Part shown: piece after piece, positions 52,957-64,000 of the stretch | How the letters are laid out: every line of letters begins with the position of its first letter | Numbering within the stretch: the stretch's first letter is position 1 | Source of the DNA: Craspedostauros australis | Taxonomy: Eukaryota; Bacillariophyta; Bacillariophyceae; Mastogloiales; Achnanthaceae | NCBI GenBank assembly: GCA_026770025.1 | Contig: JAMXDE010000014.1 | Coordinates: 1,798,001-1,862,000, forward strand | Reading direction: 5' to 3' | DNA length: 64,000 nucleotides | Made by a program: the position numbers and the translations under genes | The notes under the pieces: generated by a model | Databases searched by the model: none | The model's input: only the letters and a program-made list of their open reading frames with translations | Told to the model about the DNA's origin: nothing

Positions 52957-53771
52957 CTTCTTGCTGTCTGTTCCTTGTACGAGTCTTGGTGATCCGCTTG
53001 TGGAGTGGAGTAGAGGAGAGGAGAGTGTTTGGCTGTGTTCAGTTGCCAATGTTGCTGTGTCGATTGTGTGGGAACAGGGGTCATCCAGATCCTTGTGTTT
53101 GGCTCCTCTCTTGTGTGTGTGTTTGTTGGCGTTGTTCTGGTTGGCGTTGTTGTTGGCCTTGGCGTTGGAATCCAACAACAGCGATTCCACAAGTATCCGT
53201 TGAGGACGACATGACTGCGACATGACTTGGAGTCGGCAGAGTCTCCCATCAACTCAAATCAACCACCAAAACACACACCCAAGACAAAAGAAAAATGGCG
53301 CCAAATGCGCTGCAAACAAGCACGTGCACATGCCTGCTCCCTGTACTATACGATGAAGGACACCATCGCAATGATAACGATAACGATAATAATAATGATA
53401 CTAATGCTTAACATGTGCGTGCTCGTTGCTCTTGTTCTTGTGGAACGGCGCAGTGGTGGAATGAATGATGAACTCGGTGGGTTGTCGACTAAGTTGCTTG
53501 CCTGTTGGCAAACGACGAATCCTCGAAGCATTCATTCATGTTTTCATTCCTTCATTCTTCTCTCTTTCTCTGTCTGCGTGCGTCGATTGGATTTCCTGCG
53601 TATCGCTTGCTTTGCTGATCCATCACGACATTGATCAGGAGAGGGAAGTCGCAGCCAGTAACTTTTCATGCCGGTCGTTGGTTTTGTCAGGGCATGTTTG
53701 ATCTGTGCAGATGGTTACCAACCATGTGATGCAGATGCGGCTACAGCCGCCGCTTGCTTCGTTTGCTTCGT
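52957..53771. other. Intergenic region upstream of ERGIC3
   Basis: 815 bp between ERGIC3 start and the stop of the two-pass membrane protein gene, both on the minus strand. An ATA/ATAATA-rich short repeat lies near 53375-53401. No gene seen. Confidence 0.3.
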
Positions 53772-55375
53772 TTATGCAATCTGCGGCAGGTGGTAGGTTC
53801 CCGCATTCTTGGAGGGTGGGTCCATGCCATGTGGCACGGAGCTTGCCATGCTGGAGTCATCGGAATCCGCGCGACGGATGATGGTACCATCGGGCCCGAT
53901 CACCGCTTCGCCTGCGCTGACGCCGCTGTCCACGGTGAGCTTCATCAGGTATCCAAACAGTGCGGTGTTCATGATCAGCATCAGGCCCCACGTTATGTTC
54001 TTCAATTGCAGCAATGCGAAGACGGTGATCACGATGACGATGAGGACGAAGACACCGATGACATGCGCCTGCTGCAGACCAGCTGCGCTCATGGCGGCCT
54101 GTTCCAGAAGGGCATCCTTATTGGACATCTTCTGGCGCTTCCGGAGGATGGCAACCAGCATTCCGGTACCGAAGATGCCGAGGAAAACAAGCAGGATCTT
54201 GTCAGGTGTCGTCCATCCTTCCTTCTCACGTGGTTCCAATCCGGTCTTCTGGCATTTGCGGTTGCACTGCTGTTTGTACGTCCATGCGGTGGAGCAGAAA
54301 GGGGAGTCCATCTGATAGTTCTCGTAGTAGGTGGCATCATCGACCTCGTCGTCGTTCTTGTCCACCCAGCTCACACATTGGGAGCAGTGCTTGAACGGAA
54401 GCTGTGATCGTGGATGGCGCCAGGACGAGGAGAGTAAATGGCAGTTGCATAGAGTATCAACAGAGCAAGTCATTGCGTGAGCGTTGGCGTACAACTGCGA
54501 GTAGAGTACAACAAAGCAATCCTTTTCAACACAATTTCCAATGATACTCGTGGCACTCACCTGAATGGCGGTTGCGTCGATGTTAGAGTCGTCGTATCCA
54601 TCCACGATGGCGCGCGTTGTGCATGTGTTATCCGTGTAAACGTTGACGGCCAGCTGCTGGGTGGAATCGTCCGAACATCCCAGTTGCAGGTAGTACACCT
54701 CATTTTCGATGACCTGTTGCGTGCACGTGGTGTACTGGGAAGCATCTGGTTCCACATAATCGTCGTAGCCCTTCGCGGCTTGCACCTTGGCGTAGTACTC
54801 AAGATATCCATCAACGAAAGTGGGAACGGCGGCAGTGTATGTGCCCATTGGCGTATCGGTGCACTGATTCTTGGTGTCATCGAACAGCGAAAAGACGATG
54901 ACATCGACGTTGTTGCTGTTGCGCGAATCAATCGATGGCAATGGTGAGAAGACGGTGGAAGCAAGAATAGAGCAGAGGTGACAGGCGTGAGTGGTTTTTC
55001 TGAGATATGGTCTGTGGATCATCCAGGTTCAAATTCTCGTTCATCATGCATGATATGTGGTACTGATTGGTCGGCTCCACAATAAGTTTGATCTTTCAAT
55101 CCCAATGATGACAGCACGTGTTGAACTTACTACACAATGCAACGCTTTGGAAGAATGGCGTAGTTGGTCCAGTACACGATTTGGTCATCATCGTCATCAG
55201 CCGCATCATCATTGGCGTATGCATTGCCGTCGTCGTTTTCCGCCTGTGCAGCGTCATCTCCAGCCGCAGCATCGTCGTTGCCGTTGGCATCGTCATTTTG
55301 TTGCTGTTGTTCTGCTTGCACCATGCACGCCAGCAGCAATGCAACCAGCAGGAACAGCCGTCTGAATTTCATCAT
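53772..55375 (-). CDS. Stramenopile-type secretory membrane protein, two C-terminal membrane helices
   Basis: Three exons: 55375-55131, 54915-54561 and 54401-53772; phases 2 and 0; donors GTAAGT and GTGAGT; 409 residues. Signal peptide MMKFRRLFLLVALLLACMVQA; an acidic stretch; then a Cys-rich lumenal region: IVYWTNYAILPKRCIV, VIVFSLFDD, CTDTPMGTYTA, CTQQVI, YYLQLGC, DNTCTTRAIVDGYDDSNI, CSQCVSWVDKNDDEVDD and CNRKCQKTGL. After a first helix (KILLVFLGIFGTGMLVAI) comes the loop MSNKDALLEQAAMSAAG, then helices AHVIGVFVLIVIVITVFALL and TWGLMLIMNTALFGYLM. I recall this architecture as a multicopy family in diatom genomes, without known function. Position in the secretory pathway or surface is inferred. 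Confidence 0.78.
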
Positions 55376-57143
55376 TTGTATTGCCTTTTGTCCTTTCTTT
55401 CCTGTTCTGGTTTATTCTGCGTTTGATTCTGCGATTTCCAATGTTGTTGTGCATTTGACGAAGCAAAGAATGGCATGGACAAACAAAAACCAATGATGGC
55501 CAACGATGGCCAATGAAGAAGAAACGGCATGATGGGACGTGCCGTCGTGGGTTCGTGAATGAGAACGGCAATCGGAAATGAAAAGACAGGGAACACGGAG
55601 ATGTCGAGTGAGAACGAAGTGAATCATCTCGTAGACAGAATGGCATGCATGATCAATCTCATCCATCATCAAGGGTGCATCGTCCCGAATCCGCAGTGCT
55701 TTCTCCGGATGGTTCATATGTTCTTCGTCACGTCATTGTCAGAATCGTTGCGTCTCATCGTCAATGCCCTGCGGCGTATTCATCATGCGCTGGAGCAACT
55801 CACTCACTCACGCACACACTCCCTCGTAGCTCGGAGTTCCTTCGCCGTTGTTCGCAAAGTGTTGGAAAGCAATCGATGACTCAATCAATGTGGCAATCAA
55901 CCGTCTGTCGTTCCTGGTGGATGCTTGCTTCGTTAGATGTTCCAATGCAAGGGATGGTTAATGTCCTCCTGATGCTCTCCTCAAGTTCTTCGTCCCTTTG
56001 CTGGATGGGATCACTGACACTCGTCGTCGTGTAGTATGCTGCTTGTGTAATTGTAGCGTGGGAATGCTATTGCACTGTGCGAGTACCCAGCGTATTAGTG
56101 CGAGTATCGTGTGTGGTGCGACGGTGACGAAGCGTTGTTGGATATCTCGCCGAATGGAAAGGTTGGCAGCTCACGTGATGATGTTTTCTACCGTTTCGTG
56201 GCTGTCAAAAGGTGAGTGTGTGATGAGGGGTTTGGCTTGGTCTGGCTCGGCTTCGTTTCGTTTCGTTTTAACTTCGATCCTGTGCTGTCTCCAGTTTCCT
56301 GTCTCGTCTTGCTCCCGCTGATGTTGCTGTTGCTGTTGCTGTTGATGGGGATGGTCGTGGCAATGGCAATGCTGGCGAAGCTGATGTTAACAATGATGTT
56401 GTTGATGTTGCTGATTGGTTGGTTGGGTTGGCCATTGATGCAAGGAGAGACGTTCGCTGTTGCCGTTGTCGTCGTCGTTGTTGTCGTTTCGCTCGATCTG
56501 TCTTTGGCTTCTACCGTTTCACCGCCATCAAACACACCCACAACAAAGCGAACAAGTCGCGCAGAAAACAAGGGCAAATGCATCGCCATCTCTGCGATGA
56601 CACGTTTTCCTTATTTTTCCGTTGTTTGGCCCGACGCAGCTGTGACGGCGCATTTGTTGGCTGCATGTACTTAACGCTCCCTGTTTGAAAGTTATTCATG
56701 TCCGTATGTATGATGAGGCAATGGGTTTTCAGCATGGTCCGGCAACGGCTAAGAAAAACAAGGCGGCCGAGCTCAAATGAATCGGGTGGGTCGTACAAGT
56801 AGTACTTGTATAGTCCGTACTGAAGAGGATACCTTCGTGTGTCGATTCTTCTTCTTCTTCTTTCGTGTTGTTCTTCGCGAATTTGCGTACGTCGACACAC
56901 CAATGAACCACGTGAAGGAATGAAGACAACGTCTGCCTCCGACGTACGACATCATCGCGGACACGCACAGCCCTGGTGGGAGCACTGGAAGAGTTCTTGC
57001 ACTCATCCATGTGTTCCGCTCGACCTACCTACCTTCATTCTCCCATAAAAGAAGAGCATCGCCGTCGTCTATCTGCGCTCCACCACCGAAGCTGGATTCT
57101 CGTTCTGAGCATACGCACCATAGGACGAGCACATACGAGCGCG
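55376..57143. other. Divergent intergenic region
   Basis: 1,768 bp holding two promoters. A GTT/GCT-rich patch at about 56310-56500 gives artificial hydrophobic frames (LLLLLL, VVVVVV). No convincing gene. Confidence 0.35.
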
Positions 57144-60100
57144 ATGGCAACGACCAACATGAAGTCGGCGCAGGAAAGTCCGTCGTTTCAGCGTCTGATG
57201 CTCTGCTGCGCTCTCATCGTCGCATCTCAGGTCCACCAGGCAACCTGCTTCGCCCCACCAGCACCATCAAGGGCTTCAGCAGCAACGGTCGCATCCGTGT
57301 TGACATGCTCATCGTTCGGCACCAAGTTGAGCGCCGTGAATGACGCCAACCGCAACAATGACAATGAAGATGCGAGTCAAGGTGACGAACAGGACAGTGA
57401 GGAGGAGAAGAATCCAAACCAACCGGTCTGGTTCTACACATCGGCAAAAAATGGCTACAGCATGCCGTCCGACATCAACGGGTACACTCCTGCCTTCAAG
57501 CGAGAGCCCATCGGGTACAGCGCCTTCTTGGAACCAAAACCGAAGCGCCGTCAGCGATCATCGCATTCCACCAACACCTACGCATCCGCACCCGGCCCCG
57601 ACTCGGCAGAAAACGTCGATCCGGAATTGAATGAGGACGGATACGCCGACATGCAGCTCAGGAAGCGATCCATCGTGAAGAAGATCATCCGAGCGCCCTT
57701 GAAGATGGCCCGATCTCTCTTCTTCTCCAAACGCCCCAAAAAGGAACCAGGCACGCTCATTCTCGTGCGTCACGGCGAATCGGAATGGAATGCCAACAAG
57801 ACCTTCACGGGATGGGCCGATCCCGACCTCACAGAACAGGGCCTGCGAGAAGTCGAGCACGCGGCACGCTTGCTCATGGAGGGCGGATACAAGATCGACG
57901 TCGTCTTCACGTCGCGCCTCAAACGTGCCATCCGCTCGACGTGGGTCATCCTGCAGGAGCTCAACAAGGTCTACCTGCCCGTCTTCAAATCCTGGCGGCT
58001 CAATGAACGCATGTATGGTGCTCTCACGGGGCTCAGCAAGAAGGGAACCGCCGAGCAGCTGGGACACGACCTCGTGCAAGAATGGCGCAGTTCCCTCACA
58101 TCGCGTCCGCCGCCGTTGACGATCCGCGATGAGCATTGGCCGGGTCGCAATCGCAAGTACGCGGATCTCACGATCGATCAGATCCCCGTCACGGAGTCTC
58201 TGCTGGATTGCATGGAGCGAACCGGTCCCTTGTGGGAGAACAAGGTCAAGCAGGAATTGCAGCGCGGTCGTGATGTTTTGGTCGTGGCGCACGCCAACAC
58301 CCTGCGAGGATTGGTCAAGACGATTGACAACATCGGTGATGAGGAGATTCAAGGTGAGTGTGCGTGTGCGTGTGCGTGTGTTGGATGTGGAGTGAAATGG
58401 GATGGGATGGCATGGGACTTGAGCATGGCCTTCATTGTGTGAAGTAGAATAGTCGAAGTATGTTCGCAGCGTTTTTTCCATTGCTATTGCCATTACCATT
58501 ACAAGTACCTTTGATTTTGCCAGCTCAGATGAATCATTCCTCACATCATCCATATTCGCCCAATTCGCATGGTATGCACCGACGCACCATACACACACTC
58601 ATACGCTGCGACGTTCCAGCCATCGCCATTCCCACTGGCATTCCGATCATTTACAAGTTCGATGCCATGATGCAACCGATTCCGCCAGCCTCCGAGGAAC
58701 GCACTGTCAGCCAGATTCACATGAGCGGCATGTTCCTGGAAAAGCCGGGGCTGCTAAAGGAAGCCCTCAAACGAGAGAAGGAATGGGCCAAGAACGTGCC
58801 CGGATACGACAGTACTATGGGGAGGAACAAACGCCCCATGGCACCGTTGGAGCGCAGCCTGTACAAATTGAATGCCGTGCGTGAACTCGGAGATTGGGCG
58901 GAAGAATTCGTCGATCACGACGCCGAAATTGAAGACGATGGTTCTGATGGCAACATGGGCAAGCCCATCCAATTGAACAAGCAACAGCTCGAATCGAAAG
59001 AAGCCAACGGCATGACGACGGCTGCCGATCCCACCACTGCGACTACGATTGTCAATGATGCGGATGCTGCTCAGCAAAACGTCAGTCCTGAGATGTACAG
59101 TTCACCATGCGTCACCTCCATGCCAAGCCCATCTCTCGTGAAGCAACTTGGCCCAACACCGATTCGACGAGATTCTGTCATCGTCATCATTCGCCATGGC
59201 AAGACGGAGCACAACAAACTTGGTCTCTTTACAGGATGGGTAAGTGCTGCAGAGAGAACCAGGCTGAAGCGCACGGAATGGTGTTGTGTTGTGTTCTCTT
59301 GTGTTGCTTGGAATAATTTGATTGAATCGCATTGTGTTGAGTGCGATGAACAAAAGTATTATCCACTTCTGAATGCTAAACACACTTCTCTCGCCATTGC
59401 TTTCCCCTTCGAATCCCCTTGTCTCGAAATCATCCGTACGTACACGCTCACAGGAGGACGCTCCACTCGCCAAGGATGGTATCGTGGAGGCCAAGGAAGC
59501 TGGAAAGCTCCTCAAACTCCATGGCTTTGAATTCGATGTTGTGTACACATCATGGTTGTCTCGTGCTATCGAAACGGCGTGGTATGTCATGGACTCCATG
59601 GATGCATTGTGGTTGCCCATCATCAAGACATGGCGATTGAATGAAAGGTAAGTTGAGGGGAATTGCTGGAGCTGTTTCTGCTTCTGCGGCTGTTACTGTG
59701 TGAGTGTGGGAAGCTGACCGTGGCAAAACTTGACTGGACATGCTGCACCTACGACTCCTTGGCGAAAGCCTCTCACACATTGTGTGGTGTTGCTCTACTA
59801 TGCACCATTACCCCTTCCCATTATCCTCTTGTCCTACATTCCAATCTCTCCACTCTATCATCTTATGAACTGTGATTCATGTGCGTCCCTCTACTTGTAC
59901 ATCTCGATACTCAAACTGCAGAATGTATGGAAAGCTGACGGGACTATCAAAGAAGATGGTCCGACAACGCCATGGCGATGAGCAGTTCAAAGCATGGCGC
60001 AGGGGATACGACGTCAAGCCGCCGCCTGTGTCGTCCTTCTCGCCCGATTATCCAGGCAACGATCCCAGATATCGTGAATACTTGCGTGACGTGCGGTACT

Positions 60101-60872
60101 CCTTCCGCGAATCCCTGATCCGCAGCATCGAAAAGGGCGACATGGTGCTGCAGCGCAAGCTCCCGAAAACCGAATCGCTGAAAGATTGCATGGATCGCAC
60201 CATCCCGTACTTCGTGGAACGCATCCAAGCCGATACGTTGGATCAGGGCAAGCGAGTTCTGATATCCAGCAGCGAGAACGCTATCCGTGGATTGCTGATG
60301 CATCTGTGCGAGATCCCAGAAGAGCAGATCACTGGCTTGGAAATTCCGAATGGATTGCCGCTGATCTTTGACGTGAAATCGAAATGCGTCAAGGTGAGTT
60401 GTTGTTGCTGTCGCAGTCATTTTTGCCGTGGCTCTGTCCGTGTGCTATAATTACTTCGACGATTGCACGCATCTTCTTACCCCGTACGAGTATGATTCTT
60501 CTTCGTTTGGACGCTCGTGGGTACTGGCACATTCATGCACATTCGTATTCGTATTCGTACTCACGCCAACATCTCGTTCCATGCTATTGCGTTTCATTGC
60601 TCCATTCAAATCGCCTTTGCTCTTGGCAGCTGTTGGATGATGGCACTGGCAGAGATCCGTTGGAGGTGTACAACTTCGGAGCAGCAGCATCTTACTTGTT
60701 CCGTCCGTGTCAGAACGAAGATGGAAGTCCGGATGAGGAATGTGACATCGTATTTGATACCATGGCCAGAACATCGCTCTCTGAAGGTGACAAGGCGACG
60801 TTGGAAAGCATCGTGAAACCAACAGCAGCGCCCGCCGAGGTGGCGGAAACGTTGGTTGGCAGTTCGAAATGA
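57144..60872 (+). CDS. PGAM: Plastid-targeted double-domain phosphoglycerate mutase
   Basis: Five exons: 57144-58353, 58620-59239, 59454-59647, 59922-60393 and 60630-60872; phases 1, 0, 2, 0; 912 residues. The N-terminus has a signal peptide (LMLCCALIVASQVHQATC) ending C-FAPP, the plastid junction. Domain 1 (about 205-430) is a full cofactor-dependent PGAM: LVRHGESEWN, SRLKRAI, WRLNERMYGALTGLSK, the second histidine in VVAHANTLRGL, and IPTGIPIIYKF. A roughly 130-residue acidic linker follows. Domain 2 (about 590-860) has IIRHGKTEHN, SWLSRAIETAW, WRLNERMYGKLTGLSK and EIPNGLPLIFD, but at the second catalytic histidine reads SSSENAIRG (Ser/Glu for His-Ala). Domain 1 should convert 3- to 2-phosphoglycerate; domain 2 is probably inactive or regulatory. 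The splice sites were confirmed by continuity of the PGAM fold across each junction. Confidence 0.88.
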
Positions 60873-61092
60873 AGAGAGGCACGACGTTAATCGCGTGGTT
60901 ATAAGAAGTGCACAGCAACACGCGCGAAATGATCGACTCTGCGCTGTTGTGACAAGTAGCGAAATCGCTACTCCCTCAACGTAGAGATTCTATGAGCCAC
61001 ATACGAACGATTTGACATAGCAAAACGCATGCGGTGTATTGCGCAAGGCGCCTTGCGACATACCTCTCTCGAGAAGTACGCTGCACGCTTCG

Positions 61093-62225
61093 TTACTTCG
61101 CCAACCCAAATAGATCCGACACGAACAGGCGTTTCATCTGCCGATTCTGAACAACCGCAACTTCGAACCTTGTCTCATCGCCAAGCTTCGTGACATCATC
61201 TTCGGCAATCATGTTCAACAGCGCCTTCACGCCATCTTCCGCTCGCATGCATCGAAAGTTGGTCTTGGAAAGCTGGACGTTGATCCATTCCGAACCTTTG
61301 CCAAGCGCCAGCGCATTCATAGGGTAGGATCCGGTGGCATCCAAAAACAGCAATTGGGAGGATGATCTGACGGAGTCGGGCTCAATCATCATTGCGACGG
61401 CGCTGAGTGATCGTTGCTGACATCGTATTGTATTGTGGTGCGTTGCACGAAGTCGCAGCAGCAGTGTGTAGATTGACAAAACAAGTAGCGAAACATTGTA
61501 GAAAGTTCATCAAGAGCGTGAGAAGTCTGCATTGGGGATCTGGTATTGGGTGGTATTGTATTCCATTGCATTGCGAGACTATCCTTCCCTCAATCTCACT
61601 CCTAGCATGCTGGTACACTTTCGTGGAATACATAGGGAACAAGCAAGCAAGCAGACAAAGCAGAGAATAGGATTCTGCCATACCCATACTGCCATACTCA
61701 TCATGCCATACAACACCATGCACCATGCACCACACTCACCCGATCCGACGACGCGCACCGCGCCATCCACAAAGAGGCTTGCTTGCCCACAACCTCGGCC
61801 GACGACGCGCCAAAGATCTGCAGTTCACGCTGCGCGATCGATCGACATCGATCCACCAACATATCTCCATCGGCCCTCCAGCCGCACGTCATGAGGCAGG
61901 AGCCCGTCGCATCGATGACATGCATGCGGAATGGACCATGGTAGGTGCGCGGCAGATCGCGGTCGTGCAGAATCGTCGTGGCATCGCGTTTGGAAAGCAG
62001 CAGGCGTTCGTCATTGAAGGCCACATGGCATGCCACCATGGCGACGCCGTCCGAGCAGACGGCCGCCACGATCAACGGGGCGGCCGCGATGAAGGGATCC
62101 CTTTGACCGTTGTTGGCGGTCCCGGCTGTTGCTGCTGCGCCGCTGTTTGCGAGCACAGCAGTCGAAGTGCAGGTCGATGCTAGCGCCGTCAGCGTCAAAA
62201 GCAACGCCGCTCTGTAATGCATCAT
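61093..62225 (-). CDS. Signal-peptide-bearing proteasome-fold (Ntn hydrolase-like) protein
   Basis: Two exons: 62225-61740 (162 codons) and 61416-61093 (107 codons plus stop); phase 0; donor GTGAGT; 269 residues. A clear signal peptide (RAALLLTLTALASTCTSTA) is followed by a 20-residue Ala/Gly stretch. Then comes the order of a 20S proteasome subunit: LIVAAVCSDGVAMVAC, a beta-strand/turn with HVIDATGSCLMTCGWRADG, DMLVDRCRSIAQRELQIFGA, and after the intron SAVAMMIE, LLFLDATGSYPMNALALGKG, and EDGVKALLNMIAED...FEVAVV. That is the alpha-subunit pattern (G-x-x-AD-x-R-x-LVD-x-AR-x-AQ; VDPSGxxxxxxAxAIGxG). No N-terminal catalytic Thr follows a processing site, so it is probably not a peptidase. Entry into the secretory pathway is inferred from the signal peptide; this is unusual for the fold. 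Confidence 0.75.
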
Positions 62226-62866
62226 GGTTCGTTTCACTTGCGCATGAGCGTTTGTTGTTGCACGTTTGTCGCCACGAGCATCGTCGCCTGTTACGTTTGC
62301 ATGAAAGATGCAACCACTTCCACAGGAGGAGACTCGGCGAGAGATCCCACGCGAGATGCGGATCCGCAACGATGGATGCAAGAAGATGCCGTGATCGTGA
62401 CTGATGCGTGGTCCCGTGACTGAAAGATCCCACCCTTCCCCGTGTCGCCGATGGAGTTCTTGTTGACACCTCGGTGAAGAACAAGGCGAGCAAAGCACGC
62501 ACAGAACAAGTGAGGACGAAATGGGAAGCCATCACCAAGACAGGGAGAGAGAGAACAAGACAGAACGGAATCTGCGAACACCGCCTCAAGCCTCCGCACT
62601 TCAGCGGTTCAGCGGTTCAACACCCGCGTGAATCAACAACAGAAGATCAACGACCTCAAAGAAGCCTCACATCAAACATTGCGCATCACACATCACACAT
62701 CACACAACACTCAAGCGGCAGCGCATACTTGGAATAATAGAAGAACATTCAGTATAGCACCACTCCACGCTGCTCTCTCCCGCATCCGCGTTCACCAAGG
62801 ACGACACTACGAAAGCCACCCAAAGCCACCCACGCCAACACCAACACCAAAACGAACAGAAACACA
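62226..62866. other. Divergent promoter region
   Basis: 641 bp between the proteasome-like gene and the CCDC6-like gene. Contains a short CACAT repeat near 62689-62705. No gene seen. Confidence 0.35.
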
Positions 62867-63763
62867 ATGAACGCTCCCATCGAAAGCCGTGACACTTCTT
62901 CAACCGGAGATCAGCACAATCGCATTGCGCCACTCGGGCTGCCCTCGATTCTGTCAACTGGTGCATCGCCAAACAGAACCGCCGCCATCAACGCCGGCCC
63001 CGTGCCAACCGCAGCCACGACTGCAGCCACAGGCACAGCGCCATCGTCCCTTCTGCAAGGACCCCCTCGCCGACACTCGGGAACGTCGCCCTTGCTCGGA
63101 CACAAGATCGCAGGCATGAGCATGAACGTGGGCATGAGCTTGGGTACTGGCAATGGGGCCTCCCCGATCATGGGCCTCGGTGGCAGACATCGTCCCAAAC
63201 GACACACCATCGCCACCACGACGGCGCTCAGCCCGCAGCAGATTCTCACCATCACCACGGCCGGCAGCGGCCACAAGACACCCAGCAGGATGACGGGTCC
63301 CCACAAGACGGGCCTCCTGGGAATGCACCCGCCCAGCATCGTGCACGGCACCGTGGGATCGCCGTTGCTGGCACCCCAAACGCCACCACCCTCGGCGCGC
63401 AACCTCAGCGCCGCCCGCAGTCCTCTGGCCCTGTCCCCCGACCGCCGCCACGCCAACAACTACGAACTGCAACGCGCCGCCGTGGAATCGGCCTACCAAT
63501 CGGAGCGCGCGCGCAACAAGCAGATGGAGGCCAAGGAGGTCGATGCCACGGCGGATCAGCTGCGCTTCATCCTCAAGCAAGAGCGCCAGCGCATGGCCAA
63601 GCAGGCGGGGGATATTGCCAGGTTGAAGCAGGCCGCAGTGCAATGTCAGGTCGAGGCCGAGATCAACGAGGAAGGCCGCATCAACGGTCTCATGCGGCAC
63701 ATGGATACCATCCAGTTAGAAAAGAGCAAGATCGTTGTGGAGTTGGAGCGTGAAGAGGAACTC
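62867..63763 (+). CDS. CCDC6-like coiled-coil protein, 5' exon (partial, continues past right edge)
   Basis: ATG at 62867; the open exon gives 299 residues up to a GTGAGT donor at 63764 (GAACTC then GTGAGT). Residues 1-195 are Pro/Ser/Thr/Gly-rich and disordered with proline-directed SP sites (SPLALSPD, TPPPSAR). Residues 195-299 are a long coiled coil. The last part QVEAEINEEGRINGLMRHMD then TIQLEKSKIVVELEREEEL has the spacing of the CCDC6 coiled coil (AEQEEEFISN...LQxEKExL...EKEEEFLTN). The rest of the gene lies to the right of the window or in the last 200 bp, where I see no clear exon. CCDC6 is a scaffold linked to DNA-damage and phosphatase control in animals; its role in protists is not known to me. 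Confidence 0.72.
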
Positions 63764-64000
63764 GTGAGTCGTCTGTATTGCACGTATGTGTGAGCAATGG
63801 GTTGTAACAAGTGTGGGCTGAGAGTTGTGAATCGTACGAATGATGGAGCGAGCCGAGATGAGGAGTTCCCACGCCGTTCGCTCTATTGCCCATCCTTTGC
63901 TACCTCATCTAATTCTGCTTTCATTTTCTTCGTCTCCTTCACTTGCCCTTTCTCTTTCGTCTCATTCTTCCTCGAATCCACGTGTGCTACAAATGCTATT

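Noticed and set aside
56216..56674. A hydrophobic plus-strand frame resembling a membrane protein
   Set aside because: The leucine and valine runs come from GTT/GCT microsatellite-like sequence and the frame does not begin with ATG.
57558..58598. A 346-codon minus-strand frame over the PGAM gene
   Set aside because: The plus strand encodes an unmistakable PGAM domain; the reverse frame has no motif.

Overview
The window reads as nuclear DNA of a photosynthetic stramenopile, most probably a diatom. Four proteins begin with a signal peptide that ends at a small-residue/Phe junction (SSAAF, ADAF, TVAF, ATCF) followed by a transit-like stretch. That is the bipartite address of red-algal complex plastids (the 'ASAFAP' motif). 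Genes are compact, sit on both strands, and carry few, mostly short GT-AG introns. I joined exons by reading donors and acceptors and checking phase and family alignment. No tRNA, rRNA, CRISPR array or intact transposon was recognised.

Left part (1-20 kb): the tail of an acidic protein; a giant single-pass membrane protein of about 2,694 residues with about 12 diverged Cys/Trp repeats in its outer part; plastid elongation factor G; casein kinase 2 beta subunit; prefoldin subunit 5; and a small Tudor-like protein.

Middle part (21-35.5 kb): two paralogous FYVE-like/ankyrin/RING proteins face each other tail to tail around a protein kinase whose C-terminus looks like a cyclin box. The second paralog has an unrelated N-terminal half built from a new repeat (core EEYHP). 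Then come a METTL21-type methyltransferase, the cytosolic Fe-S assembly WD40 protein CIAO1 and a plastid thioredoxin-like protein without CxxC.

Surface-protein block (36.5-47.4 kb): two paralogous secreted beta-helix-like proteins with PT/PS-rich linkers and GPI-like tails flank a third secreted protein with a GPI-like tail. About 3 kb without a convincing gene lies in this block, and it holds a perfect 16-bp inverted repeat.

Right part (48-64 kb): an acidic basic-tailed protein, a plastid Tic20-like translocon protein, CENP-X/MHF2, ERGIC3/Erv46, a stramenopile-type two-pass membrane protein, a plastid double-domain phosphoglycerate mutase whose second domain lacks a catalytic His, a signal-peptide-bearing proteasome-fold protein, and the start of a CCDC6-like coiled-coil gene.

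The genes do not form one pathway. The strongest candidates for something new are the kinase-cyclin fusion, the N-terminally swapped FYVE/ANK/RING pair with its EEYHP repeats, the secreted proteasome-like protein, and the giant repeat protein.
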